Positions 36,358 to 45,687 of a DNA stretch of 64,000 nt are shown here, piece after piece. Source of the DNA: Nitrospira sp. (GTDB lineage Bacteria > Nitrospirota > Nitrospiria > Nitrospirales > Nitrospiraceae). The translations under genes and the position numbers were made by a program. Within the stretch, counting starts at the first letter, position 1, and each line of letters opens with the position of its first letter. The notes under the pieces are model-generated. The model had not been told where the DNA came from, did not search any database, and saw nothing but the letters and a program-made list of their open reading frames with translations. The stretch lies in assembly GCA_029865225.1 (NCBI GenBank), contig JAOUHJ010000002.1, positions 100,072 through 164,071 on the forward strand. The letters are read 5' to 3'.

Positions 36358-37842
36358 ATGGACGAACTGAACGAACAGCGACAACAGCGGATTAAGAAAC
36401 TCGACCTGCTGCGAGAAGCCGGCGTCGCTCCTTACGGCACCCGATTCGAAGTCAAGGATCGAGCGGGCGAATTGCTCAGGCTACATAGTGAGAAGCCCAA
36501 GGAGACCTTGGATCAGGAGAAAATCTCTTGCACGCTAGCAGGGCGAGTTGTCGCGCTACGGCGTTTCGGGAAAGCCGGGTTTGCGGTCCTGCAAGATGGG
36601 GCTGACCGCCTTCAGCTGTACCTCAAGAAGGACCTGCTTTCCGAACAGGCCTACGCCGTGGTGGAACAGCTTGATCTCGGTGATTGGATCGGAGTGACGG
36701 GGACGTTGTTCCGTACGAAGACGAATGAATTCACGGTTGAGGTGCATCAGCTGACGTTTCTCAGCAAGGCCCTCCGCCCGCTTCCGGAGAAGTGGCATGG
36801 CCTGACGGATGTCGAAACCAGGTATCGACAGCGCTATGTCGATCTGATCGCCAATCCGCAAGTCCACCAGATCTTTTCGACCAGGAGCCGTATCATTGCC
36901 GGCATCCGAGCGTTTCTGATCGAACGTGGGTTTCTTGAGGTCGAGACCCCCATGATGCATCCCATTCCCGGAGGCGCCACGGCCAAGCCGTTCGTCACAC
37001 ACCATAATGCCCTCGGTGTGGATCTCTACCTGCGCATCGCGCCGGAACTCTATCTCAAGCGCTTGATCGTCGGAGGGTTCCCCCGCGTGTTTGAGATTAA
37101 TCGGAACTTCAGAAACGAAGGCATTTCGACGATCCATAATCCCGAGTTCACCATGCTGGAGTTCTATGTCTCGTACGCGGACTACCAGGACTTGATCGCA
37201 CTCACCGAAGAGCTGGTCTCCAGTCTGGCACAGCAAATCCTCGGCAAGACGGTCATTACCTATCAAGGAAGGGACATTATCCTCACGCCTCCATGGCAAC
37301 GATGGTCCTATCATCAGGCCATACTCGAGGTGAACAGCCTCGAGCCGTCGGTGCTGCAGGATCGAGAGAAAGCACTGGCGGCTGCCAAACGACTGAACGT
37401 CCCGGTGGACCCCAAGGCCTCCTTGTTCACCATCGTGAACGAGATTTTTGAGGAAACGGTTGAGCCGAATTTACAGCAGCCGACGTTCATTACCGATTAT
37501 CCCATCGAGATTTCTCCGCTCGCCAGGCGAAAGGATACGGACCCAACCTTGACCGACCGGTTCGAGCTCTACATCGCCGGACGGGAGATTGCCAACGCCT
37601 TTTCAGAGTTGAACGATCCGTTGGACCAACGCGAACGATTTGAAGGCCAGGCTGCCCAGCGTGAGGCAGGAGACGATGAAGCCCATCTCGTCGACGAGGA
37701 CTTTCTTCGCGCCTTGGAGTACGGAATGCCTCCAACCGCCGGAGAAGGTATCGGCATCGACCGGTTGATCATGCTGTTTACCGATCAGGCCTCGATCCGT
37801 GACGTGGTCCTCTTCCCTCAGCTCCGACCGGAGAAAGCCTAA
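36358..37842 (+). CDS. lysS: Lysyl-tRNA synthetase, class II
   Basis: A 494-aa cytoplasmic synthetase that charges tRNA-Lys. The N-terminal OB-fold anticodon-binding domain (about 55-150) includes LAGRVVALRRFGKAGFAVLQD. Class II motif 1 is IIAGIRAFLIERGFLEVETPM, motif 2 is FEINRNFRNEGISTIHNPEFT and motif 3 is PPTAGEGIGIDRLIMLFTD. TDYPIEISPLARRK is lysine-pocket typical. It lies 18 bases after prfB and 2 bases before the lolC/E-type gene, so prfB-lysS-lolC/E are probably co-transcribed. Confidence 0.97.
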   Translation: MDELNEQRQQRIKKLDLLREAGVAPYGTRFEVKDRAGELLRLHSEKPKETLDQEKISCTLAGRVVALRRFGKAGFAVLQDGADRLQLYLKKDLLSEQAYAVVEQLDLGDWIGVTGTLFRTKTNEFTVEVHQLTFLSKALRPLPEKWHGLTDVETRYRQRYVDLIANPQVHQIFSTRSRIIAGIRAFLIERGFLEVETPMMHPIPGGATAKPFVTHHNALGVDLYLRIAPELYLKRLIVGGFPRVFEINRNFRNEGISTIHNPEFTMLEFYVSYADYQDLIALTEELVSSLAQQILGKTVITYQGRDIILTPPWQRWSYHQAILEVNSLEPSVLQDREKALAAAKRLNVPVDPKASLFTIVNEIFEETVEPNLQQPTFITDYPIEISPLARRKDTDPTLTDRFELYIAGREIANAFSELNDPLDQRERFEGQAAQREAGDDEAHLVDEDFLRALEYGMPPTAGEGIGIDRLIMLFTDQASIRDVVLFPQLRPEKA

Positions 37843-37844
37843 GC

Positions 37845-39122
37845 GTGGCCCTGCCTTATGAAATTTTCGTCGGACTCCGCTACTTGCGCGCCAAACGCCG
37901 CAACCGGACGATCTCGCTGAACACATTCGTCTCAATCGCCGGCATCACGCTGGGAGTAGCCGCCCTCATCGGCACGGTCGGAATTATGACCGGCTTCAGA
38001 GAGGATATTCAGAGCAAAATTCTCGGCACGACGGCTCATATTATCGTTCAAGAACGCATGAAAGAGAATATGTCCGACTACGACAGCCTGACCGACAAAG
38101 TTCAGACGGTCCCCGACGTCGTAGCAGCCACACCGTTCGTCCTCCGGCAAGTACTCCTGACCACTCAATCGGGTGTGCAGGGAATCGTCCTCCGAGGGAT
38201 CGACCCGAAACGAGAAGCCAACGTCACCGAACTCTCGAAAAACATTACGTCAGGCCAATTGCTCGATCTCCTCATGCCCGTGAAGGTGTTGCAAGCCCCA
38301 GCCGATGACCCTCACGGCAACCTCCGCCCCGTAGAAAAACCCGGCATTATTCTAGGTAAAGAGCTGGCCCTTAGGTTGGGGGTATTTGTCGGCGACACGG
38401 TCAACGTGGTCTCACCGGTCGGTCCGATCAGCGCAATGGGCATGGTACCTAAAATCCGAACTTTTGCGGTTGTCGCGCTCTTCCATTCCGGCATGTATGA
38501 ATACGACTCCTCGCTGGCCTATATCGAACTCAGCGAGGCTCAGAAATTTTTCAACATGAATGGAAGCGTATCTGGGATCGAGGTCAAGGTGACCGATGTG
38601 TTCCAAGCTGCAGAGACCGCTCGTCGGATCGAACAGGAACTCGGCTTCAGTCATGGTGCCAGGGATTGGATGCAGATGAACCGGAATCTCTTCTCGGCCC
38701 TGAAGCTGGAGAAGACGATGATGTTTCTGCTGCTCGTCCTGATCACGATTGTGGCCTCATTCAATATCGTCAGCACCCTCACCATGATCGTCACGGAGAA
38801 GCAAAAAGAAATCGCGATCTTGAAGGCCATGGGTGCGACAAAGCGCAGTATCCGGCGCATCTTCATGCTGAACGGATTGATCATTGGGTTCACAGGGACG
38901 GCCATCGGCATCCCACTTGGCTATACCTTTCTTTGGCTGATTCAAACGTTCTGGACGTTCGATCCGACGGTGTACTATATCTCGACCATTCCCGTTCACG
39001 TATTGGCAGAAGATGTGCTACTGGTGGCTGGCTCTGCCATTCTGATCAGTTTTGTCGCAACCGTGTACCCGGCCAATCAAGCCGCAAAGCTCGAGCCGGT
39101 CGCCGCCTTGCGCTATGAATAG
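37845..39122 (+). CDS. Lipoprotein-releasing ABC transporter permease (LolC/LolE family)
   Basis: A 425-aa permease with a GTG start two bases after lysS. It has one N-terminal membrane segment (ISLNTFVSIAGITLGVAALIG), a large periplasmic MacB-like domain (about 60-270) and three C-terminal spans (MMFLLLVLITIVASFNIVSTL; GLIIGFTGTAIGIPLGYTF; LLVAGSAILISFVATVYPA). ILKAMGATKRSIRRIFMLNG is the coupling segment contacting the ATPase. Only one permease gene is present, so it may act as a homodimer (LolF-like) with LolD. It extracts mature lipoproteins for delivery to the outer membrane. Confidence 0.92.
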   Translation: MALPYEIFVGLRYLRAKRRNRTISLNTFVSIAGITLGVAALIGTVGIMTGFREDIQSKILGTTAHIIVQERMKENMSDYDSLTDKVQTVPDVVAATPFVLRQVLLTTQSGVQGIVLRGIDPKREANVTELSKNITSGQLLDLLMPVKVLQAPADDPHGNLRPVEKPGIILGKELALRLGVFVGDTVNVVSPVGPISAMGMVPKIRTFAVVALFHSGMYEYDSSLAYIELSEAQKFFNMNGSVSGIEVKVTDVFQAAETARRIEQELGFSHGARDWMQMNRNLFSALKLEKTMMFLLLVLITIVASFNIVSTLTMIVTEKQKEIAILKAMGATKRSIRRIFMLNGLIIGFTGTAIGIPLGYTFLWLIQTFWTFDPTVYYISTIPVHVLAEDVLLVAGSAILISFVATVYPANQAAKLEPVAALRYE

Positions 39123-39191
39123 AGAGGACGGACGGGGGTATGCTCTTCTTTACCCAATTCGAGTCTCAGCCATCGGAACTCACACCTGAGC

Positions 39192-39854
39192 ATGATTAAG
39201 GCGATCAACCTTCACAAATCGTTTTCGATGGGCTCCTATGAGATACCGGTACTCCGGGGGATCAATCTTGAGATCCAACGCGGCGAATTGGTGGCGATCG
39301 TGGGGGCCTCTGGAGCCGGCAAGAGCACCCTACTCCATATTATCGGCACCCTTGATAAACCAAGCAGCGGGACCGTGACGTTCGATGGACAAGACCTGTT
39401 TCGCATGACGGACAGCCAACAGGCGGAGTTCCGCAATCGGCGGATTGGGTTCGTATTTCAGTTTCACCACTTGCTTGCTGAGTTCACCGCACTGGAAAAT
39501 GCCTGTATGCCGGCGCTTGTCCAACGCCGAGAGCCTGCTTCGGTCAAAGCCGATGCGACCACGCTTCTCACTGAGGTTGGGTTGGGGCATCGCCTCCACC
39601 ACAAACCAGGCGAGCTATCCGGTGGTGAACAACAACGAGTGGCCATGGCGCGCGCATTGATGCAGAACCCTGACTTGGTCCTGGCCGACGAACCGACCGG
39701 GAATCTCGATACCCATAGCGGGGAAGGGCTGTTCGGGCTGATGCGTACCTTGAACAAGACACGAGGAACCACCTTTGTGATCGTGACACACAACGACAAA
39801 CTCTCCGCCCAGTCCGACCGCATCATTCGCATGCAAGACGGCCAGATTGCTTGA
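39192..39854 (+). CDS. lolD: Lipoprotein-releasing system ATP-binding protein
   Basis: A 220-aa ABC ATPase of the LolD/MacB subgroup. Walker A is GASGAGKSTLLHIIG (about 36-50), the Q-loop lies in GFVFQFHHLLAEFTALEN, signature is LSGGEQQRVAMARAL, Walker B is LVLADEPTGNLD and the H-loop is VTHN. The FQFHHLLPEF-like segment is characteristic of LolD. It follows the permease by 69 bases and powers lipoprotein release from the inner membrane. Confidence 0.95.
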   Translation: MIKAINLHKSFSMGSYEIPVLRGINLEIQRGELVAIVGASGAGKSTLLHIIGTLDKPSSGTVTFDGQDLFRMTDSQQAEFRNRRIGFVFQFHHLLAEFTALENACMPALVQRREPASVKADATTLLTEVGLGHRLHHKPGELSGGEQQRVAMARALMQNPDLVLADEPTGNLDTHSGEGLFGLMRTLNKTRGTTFVIVTHNDKLSAQSDRIIRMQDGQIA

Positions 39855-39939
39855 GTCGATCCAGCAGGCTTCTCACTTTCAATCCCGTTTTGGTCCGGCA
39901 CCATGCCATCGGAGAGCGAGCCGGAAGGCCTGCAATCCT

Positions 39940-39968
39940 TGACGAACCACCATTCCTTCTCTAGACTC
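39940..39968 (+). promoter_or_regulatory. Sigma-70-type promoter before the TraF-like outer-membrane gene
   Basis: TTGACG (39940-39945), a 17-base spacer and TAGACT (39963-39968) lie 29 bases before the ATG at 39998. This gives the outer-membrane gene its own start separate from lolD. Confidence 0.5.
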
Positions 39969-39997
39969 CCTAAATTAGCTCTGGCCAAGGATTTGAG

Positions 39998-41152
39998 ATG
40001 CGCTGGTCGCCGTCGGTTTTCATAGGCGTGTTGCTGGCTACCTCAGCGCTTCCACCTCAGGTATCGGCGACGGAATTTGTCATTTCCGGTCCTCGTGCCA
40101 TGGGCATGGGCGGAGCCGGAGTCGCCGTCACAACTAACGCACTCGCGACCTACTGGAATCCTGCCGGATTGGCCATGACGCAGACTGTCGATATCCGCGC
40201 TCAGGGAGGAGGCCTGGCGATCGATCGCCTCGGGATGGGCGATGCCCTTCATGATCTGGAGAACTTCGATGGCAGCAATACGGCTGACCCCAACTTGACG
40301 GCGAGAGCTCGAGATATCGTTGGCCGCATCAATCGATCCGGTGCCGCTGTCTCAGTAAGTGGATCTGCCGGTCTTTACGTCAAAGGTCACCTCGGCGAGC
40401 ATGCGTTCGGATTCAACGTCTCAGACATCGCAACTGGCGGCGGGTTTGTTTCGGAGCCCCTCTCCTGCAAGCCAAATCCAAGCTGCACAGGCGCGACACC
40501 GATATCCCTCACCGGAGCTATGGCACTTCGTGGCCTCGAGGCCAGACAGCTGGCGTTTTCCTATGCCTATGCCTTCTCCGACAAAACGTTTGCCATCGGC
40601 ATTACTGCGAAGGTGATTCAAGGTGCCTCGTACAACGGTTCGACCAACCTCCAAAGTGGAAGCGGTGTCAGCACGATCGACCACTTCGGCAAGCCGACAA
40701 TCTCCACGACCTACGGGATTGATATCGGAGCGATCTACCGCCCATCGTCCTTGATTAGATTCGGCATCGTCGCGAAGGACATTAACACACCGACGTTCGA
40801 TGCAGCAGGTGGAGGTGAACTCAAACTCGATCCACAGGTTCGGGCTGGTGTCGCGATCAATCCCTACTCCACCTTAACCTTGACGGCAGATGTGGATGTC
40901 ACTTCGAACAAGACTTTTGTACCAGGAGTGAAGAGCCAGCTCTTGAGTCTCGGGATTGAACAAACGATCCTAACAGAATTTCTGTCGTTCAGGGTTGGAA
41001 CGTTCAAGAACATGCAGGACGCATCTACCCCCTTCGTCCCCACGGCAGGGTTAGGCATGCGGTGGTTCAACTTCCGCGCTGATGCTGGGGGAGGATATGA
41101 CTTCCGCGAGAAAGGAGCCTTGGTTTCTGCTTCCATTTCCTTTACATTCTGA
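39998..41152 (+). CDS. Outer-membrane TraF-like (plasmid_traF/PorV-type) protein
   Basis: A 384-aa exported protein. After a signal peptide (VFIGVLLATSALPPQVSATE) comes FVISGPRAMGMGGAGVAVTT and a YWNPAGLA motif, the N-terminal signature of the TraF_2 and FadL/PorV-related outer-membrane families. The body alternates strand-like segments and ends in RADAGGGYDFREKGALVSASISFTF, with a terminal phenylalanine typical of barrels inserted by BamA. There are no conjugation genes nearby, so the TraF name is only by family. It may pair with the lipoprotein encoded 15 bases downstream. Confidence 0.75.
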   Translation: MRWSPSVFIGVLLATSALPPQVSATEFVISGPRAMGMGGAGVAVTTNALATYWNPAGLAMTQTVDIRAQGGGLAIDRLGMGDALHDLENFDGSNTADPNLTARARDIVGRINRSGAAVSVSGSAGLYVKGHLGEHAFGFNVSDIATGGGFVSEPLSCKPNPSCTGATPISLTGAMALRGLEARQLAFSYAYAFSDKTFAIGITAKVIQGASYNGSTNLQSGSGVSTIDHFGKPTISTTYGIDIGAIYRPSSLIRFGIVAKDINTPTFDAAGGGELKLDPQVRAGVAINPYSTLTLTADVDVTSNKTFVPGVKSQLLSLGIEQTILTEFLSFRVGTFKNMQDASTPFVPTAGLGMRWFNFRADAGGGYDFREKGALVSASISFTF

Positions 41153-41155
41153 TGG

Positions 41156-41161
41156 TATACT
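41156..41161 (+). promoter_or_regulatory. Extended -10 element just before the lipoprotein start
   Basis: TG-G-TATACT forms an extended -10 with the hexamer at 41156-41161. Transcription would begin at or within a base or two of the ATG at 41168, and no ribosome-binding site is visible. A leaderless mRNA is possible. No good -35 is seen. Confidence 0.35.
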
Positions 41162-41167
41162 AGTTTT

Positions 41168-41773
41168 ATGCTGTCTCGAATATATGCACAGACGGTCGTT
41201 CTTGTCGGACTCGTTCTCCTGCTAACCGGCTGTGGTGGCCTGCAGGAGGTGTGGGAAGGCCCCGGTGCCAGGGTGTTCCGGCCCCAGAGCATCGCCGTGT
41301 TACCACCGATGGCGAGTCAGTACGACAGCGCCCGTGAAGACATTCAAGAGGTCTTGGCCGTCGCTCTCACCCGGCAGGGTCGCATCGAACGAGTCGTCTC
41401 GCCGGAAAACGTGACTGATATCTTTCAGGCTTCCAAAGAAGCGTTTGATTCACTCGTGTTCTATTTCTCCCGCCTCGAGATGACCGGTCAATCCGATAGA
41501 GATTCAGCCGTCAAGCTCGGACGGTCTCTCAATGTCGATTCATTTCTGGTCGTCAGGGTCAATTCCTGGGAATATGTGCGCAAGGAAGGCGACAACGTCG
41601 GCCGTGTTGGACTGAGCCTACGGCTGATCGATGCCACGACCGGCACGACGATCTGGAAAGCGCGCCATGAACGGTCCAACAGCTACATGTTCATCAAGCC
41701 GAGCCTCAAACAAATCGCCAAAGACCTCGCCGACGAGATGATCAAGTACATGCCCCCGCAAGCCAAGCCCTGA
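41168..41773 (+). CDS. Outer-membrane lipoprotein, GNA1162/LpoB-like fold
   Basis: A 201-aa lipoprotein with lipobox LLLTGCGG. The mature part starts with a strand-turn SIAVLPPMASQYDSAREDIQEVL, then helices and VDSFLVVRVNSWEY, VGLSLRLIDATTGTTIWKARHE. The VLPP ... EVLAVALTRQGRIERVVSP pattern is that of the TolB-N-like domain in GNA1162/DUF799 and LpoB-type lipoproteins. It lies 15 bases after the TraF-like barrel gene, an arrangement suggesting a shared envelope function. Confidence 0.75.
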   Translation: MLSRIYAQTVVLVGLVLLLTGCGGLQEVWEGPGARVFRPQSIAVLPPMASQYDSAREDIQEVLAVALTRQGRIERVVSPENVTDIFQASKEAFDSLVFYFSRLEMTGQSDRDSAVKLGRSLNVDSFLVVRVNSWEYVRKEGDNVGRVGLSLRLIDATTGTTIWKARHERSNSYMFIKPSLKQIAKDLADEMIKYMPPQAKP

Positions 41774-42143
41774 CGCTGGCTGTTTCCCTTCTTAGCCCCT
41801 CACTCCTGCTTTGATACCTGTTCCGCATTTTCATTCTCGCCATGCGATACCTAATGACATGTGAGCTCTCCGCTTCTTGATGAAGCGAGCCTTTATCCTC
41901 CACCATATTCGATCCATCGTACACAATATTGGTCGTGGGGCCATTTGTGATGAGCCCTGTCGAATTGTTGACAGTCTTGCCTGTCGTATGGCCAATCGGT
42001 TGTTTTGCTATGCACAGGACACGATTAGACACCGTTGATTCTCTTCCGGGTCGTGGAGCAGAAGCGTGAGTCACGCCTACATGGTTTTCATGATAGTTGC
42101 CGACCTCATTGCCATAAACATGAACGGCAATTTGTGAATACAC
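41742..42143 (-). pseudogene. Possible RHS/YD-repeat remnant
   Basis: A 133-codon minus-strand frame contains GKTVNNSTGLITNGPTTNIV and then YDGSNMVED. This resembles the core of RHS/YD repeats, where K-TVNG-TTT-x-YVYDG-x-N-x-VEE is common. Before and after this stretch the similarity fades and no RHS core ARYYDP motif is visible. The frame also runs into the end of the lipoprotein gene. I read it as a decayed fragment, not a working gene. Low certainty. Confidence 0.28.
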
Positions 42144-42286
42144 GGTTTTGACAGACTTACGCGATCGCCCAATCGCAATTTACTCTGACTGGCCAGCCCC
42201 TGGTTAACACCCACACGAAAGCACTACGGAAATCGCCCATTCTTCTTGGATATATCTATAAGTCCATGCACCAAGGAGGACTTATC
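41774..42286. other. Accessory intergenic region with a possible RHS fragment
   Basis: About 510 bases without a well-supported gene. The minus strand carries one longer frame, listed separately as a possible RHS remnant. No tRNA, terminator or repeat recognised. Confidence 0.35.
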
Positions 42287-42808
42287 ATGTACAAGCTGAC
42301 CTGTATCACACTCGCCCTCACAGCCAGTCTTACGGGGCTGCCGATTGAATCGGTGAGTGCTGAAGATAACCACAGCGAGCCTACCGCATCTCTCAAGGGT
42401 AGTTTTCGGTTCACCACGGTCAAAACCTGCACAGACAGCGCAATAGGCTCCATTCTTCACCTCTACTTTAATGGAACCATTGTCTACGATGGTCATGGTA
42501 CGGCCCAGCTCACACAACAGGGCACGGTTGTCCGTGCCAACCAAACTCCCATGTCATTCGAAGAGACTGCTGAACTTACCTATACCGTGAAACCAAACGG
42601 GAGTTTTAGCCAAGAAGGGTCCTTCCAGGCAGTTGATCAGTCGTATGCGCTCGCTACTGCGAAAATGACGGGGCAAATCGATTCTCAAGGTTCGGTCTTA
42701 ATCTTCAATGCCGTTATCCCACCAGAGAAAGAAAGTGTGAACGCTTCAGGGGGAGGGCTTTCAGAGTATTTCTGTGGTTCTTCGAGCACAGCAGTCCGCA
42801 TGCGTTAG
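42287..42808 (+). CDS. Secreted hypothetical protein
   Basis: A 173-aa protein. The ATG at 42287 is preceded by AAGGAGG at ideal distance and starts a signal peptide (KLTCITLALTASLTGLPIESVSAE). The mature part (LKGSFRFTTVKTC ... GTIVYDGHGTAQLTQQG ... GSFSQEGSF) is rich in beta strands, resembling lipocalin-like secreted proteins of unknown role; two cysteines could pair. The strong ribosome site suggests good expression. Not recognised to family. Confidence 0.65.
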   Translation: MYKLTCITLALTASLTGLPIESVSAEDNHSEPTASLKGSFRFTTVKTCTDSAIGSILHLYFNGTIVYDGHGTAQLTQQGTVVRANQTPMSFEETAELTYTVKPNGSFSQEGSFQAVDQSYALATAKMTGQIDSQGSVLIFNAVIPPEKESVNASGGGLSEYFCGSSSTAVRMR

Positions 42809-43009
42809 GAGCTCGGTGAATTAAGCTGGCTTATAGAATCTCCTCATCATATGGGAACCGATCGCACCGAGGTATACCCAACACTCGGATTAGGATCATA
42901 GTGAGGTAGTTCTTCAGAAGAGATACGTGAACGGAACAAGTCTAGGATTGGGCCTTGCTACATGCGTCAGCTTTCATCTTTACTTGAAGAACCTGCCCTA
43001 GGTAGTTAG

Positions 43010-43813
43010 CTAGGCTGGCACCATCGCGGCTTTGAGCGATCGCACAAACTCAGCGACCTGCCTGACCATCGCCGAATCTTGCCGGTGAGACGCGATACGT
43101 TTCACGATAGCGCTGCCGACGATGACGCCGTCGGCCATTTTGGAGACTTGCGCGGCATCCTCGGGCGTTGCCACGCCGAACCCGACCGCGACGGGAGAGG
43201 CGGAGACTTTCCTCAGTTTTTTGACGTTCTCTTGGATGTCCGTTACATTGCTGAGCTTAGATCCTGTAATCCCCGTCAGCGAGACATAGTAAACAAATCC
43301 ATGCGATTCTTCCGCCACGAGTTTTCGCCGACTGGCTGTGCTGGTCGGAGCAAGCAAGAAAATAAGTGGTAGTCCTGCGGCATCGGCCGGGCCCTTGAGC
43401 GGCCCCGACTCATCCGGCGGCATATCCGGCACGATCAAGCCATCCACACCAGCGGTGCTTGCCGCAGTGCAAAACTCCTGATACCCCATCGCATGAATCG
43501 AGTTGTAGTAGAGCATAAGGACGATCGGAATCTCCGTACGTTGCCTGAGCGACTTGATTGACATCAGAATTTTCCGCAGTGTCGTGCCGCTCTTCAACGC
43601 CCGTTCGGCCGCCTGCTGAATCACCGGGCCGTCGGCGATCGGATCAGAGAAGGGCACTCCCAATTCGATGATATCGGCGCCCGCCTGTTCTAGGGCTACA
43701 ACCAGTTGTTCTGTTTCGGGCAGCCCTGGGTCACCCGCCATGAGGTAGGCAATGAGCGCTTTCTCTCTCTTGGCGCGCAGACGGGCAAAGGTCGCCTCCA
43801 ACCGACCGGTCAT
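43010..43813 (-). CDS. trpA: Tryptophan synthase alpha chain
   Basis: A 267-aa TIM barrel that cleaves indole-3-glycerol phosphate to indole and glyceraldehyde-3-phosphate. Catalytic residues are visible: Glu in [13 protein letters not shown] and Asp in [13 protein letters not shown]. The phosphate site includes [11 protein letters not shown] and GVIVGSAIV. It overlaps trpB by 4 bases and ends the trp operon. Alpha pairs with beta through an indole tunnel. Confidence 0.97.
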   Translation of the reverse strand: MTGRLEATFARLRAKREKALIAYLMAGDPGLPETEQLVVALEQAGADIIELGVPFSDPIADGPVIQQAAERALKSGTTLRKILMSIKSLRQRTEIPIVLMLYYNSIHAMGYQEFCTAASTAGVDGLIVPDMPPDESGPLKGPADAAGLPLIFLLAPTSTASRRKLVAEESHGFVYYVSLTGITGSKLSNVTDIQENVKKLRKVSASPVAVGFGVATPEDAAQVSKMADGVIVGSAIVKRIASHRQDSAMVRQVAEFVRSLKAAMVPA

Positions 43814-45003
43814 AACTCCACCCCCCGCATCTTAGCCACCTGTTGCACATCTTTGTCCCCACGACCGGAGAGGTTGGCGATGATCACCTGTGCCTTTTTC
43901 AGTTTCGGAGCGAGCTTGATGACATGCGCAATGGCGTGGGCGCTTTCCAATGCCGGTACGATCCCTTCTTCCCGTGCCAGCAGATCAAAAGCAGCCAGCG
44001 CTTCACCATCCGTCGCGTAGGTGTACTCGATACGGCCTCGATCGTGATAGAGACTATGTTCCGGACCCACCGCGGCATAGTCCAAGCCTGCTGAGACGGA
44101 ATGGGTCAAATTAATCTGCCCGTTCTCGTCCTGCAACAGATAGGTCATGGTGCCTTGCAAGACGCCGGGCTTCCCACCGGAAAACCGCGCGGCATGTTTG
44201 CCGCTCACAATTCCACCCCCTCCGGCTTCGACCCCGACCATCTTGACCTTGCGATCCTCCAGAAACGCATGGAACAGCCCGATCGAATTACTCCCGCCTC
44301 CAACACAGGCCACAAGATAATTCGGCAACTTGCCCTCCGCCGCAAGAATCTGTTTTCGCGCTTCCTTTCCAATGATCGCCTGAAAATCGCGGATCATCAT
44401 GGGATAGGGGTGGGCCCCAAGCACCGAGCCCAGGATGTAATGGGTCGTGCGGACATTGGTCGTCCAATCGCGCATCGCTTCACTGATGGCATCTTTCAAT
44501 GTACGGCTGCCGGCATCAACTCCCGTCACTTTTGCACCGAGCAACCGCATGCGGAAGACGTTCAACGCCTGCCGCTGCATGTCTTCTGTGCCCATATAGA
44601 TTTCGCATTCCAGTCCGAACATCGCCGCTGCCGTGGCAGTTGCCACACCGTGCTGGCCAGCCCCGGTTTCAGCAATAATGCGCCGCTTTTTCATACGCAT
44701 GGCCAGCAGTACCTGTCCGATGGCGTTGTTGATCTTGTGTGCGCCGGTATGGCACAGGTCCTCACGTTTTAGGTAGACCCTGGCGCCGCCTAACTTTTTC
44801 GTGAGTCGATCGGCACGGTAGAGGCTGGTCGGACGTCCGACATACTGCTTGAGATAGTACGCGAGATCCGTTTGAAACCGGCGGTCTTTCTTGGCTTTGG
44901 CATATTCTTCTTCCAATTCCAAGAGCGCCGGCATGAGGGTTTCTGGTACATACCGGCCCCCATACGGTCCGAACCGGCCATGACTATCTGGCAGCATTGG
45001 CAT
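43810..45003 (-). CDS. trpB: Tryptophan synthase beta chain
   Basis: A 397-aa PLP enzyme that condenses indole with serine. The PLP lysine is in [18 protein letters not shown], the catalytic Glu in [14 protein letters not shown] and the phosphate loop in [10 protein letters not shown]. It has the classical TrpB1 length and an N-terminus [16 protein letters not shown]. It lies 47 bases after trpF and overlaps trpA by ATGA-type coupling. Confidence 0.98.
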   Translation of the reverse strand: MPMLPDSHGRFGPYGGRYVPETLMPALLELEEEYAKAKKDRRFQTDLAYYLKQYVGRPTSLYRADRLTKKLGGARVYLKREDLCHTGAHKINNAIGQVLLAMRMKKRRIIAETGAGQHGVATATAAAMFGLECEIYMGTEDMQRQALNVFRMRLLGAKVTGVDAGSRTLKDAISEAMRDWTTNVRTTHYILGSVLGAHPYPMMIRDFQAIIGKEARKQILAAEGKLPNYLVACVGGGSNSIGLFHAFLEDRKVKMVGVEAGGGGIVSGKHAARFSGGKPGVLQGTMTYLLQDENGQINLTHSVSAGLDYAAVGPEHSLYHDRGRIEYTYATDGEALAAFDLLAREEGIVPALESAHAIAHVIKLAPKLKKAQVIIANLSGRGDKDVQQVAKMRGVEL

Positions 45004-45050
45004 GGAATCAACCCCTCCTCAATAACGGGTTGGCAGTATATCCGCGACGA

Positions 45051-45677
45051 TCAGATGGACACAAGGCGTGCCGCTTCAATAAAGGCTTTGACTTTGTCTG
45101 AATTCTTCTTGCCTGGACTCTGTTCCACGCCACTGCTCACATCCACCCCATAGGGCCGCACATGGGCGATCGCGTCGGCCACATTAGCTGGAGTGAGCCC
45201 ACCGGCCAAGATGATGGGCATCGAGCGAGCGGCTTCCTGCGCCAAGGTCCAATCGACCGTCTGCCCTGTCCCACCATAGGCCTGATCTGAAAAGGCGTCG
45301 ATGAGAAATCCGCGTATATTCGCCCTCCCTTGGAACTCACCCAGCGCAAGAAAAGTCCCGTGATCCTTCAGGCGTATGGCCTTCAACGCGGGGCGACCGA
45401 GGCTCTGACAATACAGAGCTGATTCATCACCATGCAGTTGAGCCAAAGCAAAACCACATTCATCCATAACGCCCCGGACCTTGGCAGCCTCTTCGTTCAC
45501 AAATACACCGATCGGCAGCACAAGCGGCGGAAGTCCGGCTACAATGGCTCTCGCTACCGCAGGCTCCACGAAACGAGGGCTTTTCCGGTACATGACAAAG
45601 CCTAGCGCATCAGCGCCTGCCTGTACTGCAACCTCCGCGTCCTCTCTATTGGTAATCCCGCAAATCTTGACTTTCAT
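45051..45677 (-). CDS. trpF: Phosphoribosylanthranilate isomerase
   Basis: A 208-aa TIM barrel for the Amadori rearrangement. The start VKICGITNREDAEVAVQAGAD contains the catalytic Cys, the middle has LVLPIGVFVNE and VQLHGDE-like LAQLHGDES, and the end has ILAGGLTPANV and GVDVSSGVEQSPGKK with the general-acid Asp. It lies 10 bases after trpC as a separate gene, not fused to it as in enterobacteria. Confidence 0.96.
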   Translation of the reverse strand: MKVKICGITNREDAEVAVQAGADALGFVMYRKSPRFVEPAVARAIVAGLPPLVLPIGVFVNEEAAKVRGVMDECGFALAQLHGDESALYCQSLGRPALKAIRLKDHGTFLALGEFQGRANIRGFLIDAFSDQAYGGTGQTVDWTLAQEAARSMPIILAGGLTPANVADAIAHVRPYGVDVSSGVEQSPGKKNSDKVKAFIEAARLVSI

Positions 45678-45687
45678 CGTGACTGGG

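Noticed and set aside
39998..41152. Conjugation (TraF) locus
   Set aside because: The family name points to plasmid transfer, but no other tra gene, relaxase or coupling protein is present; surrounding genes are housekeeping.
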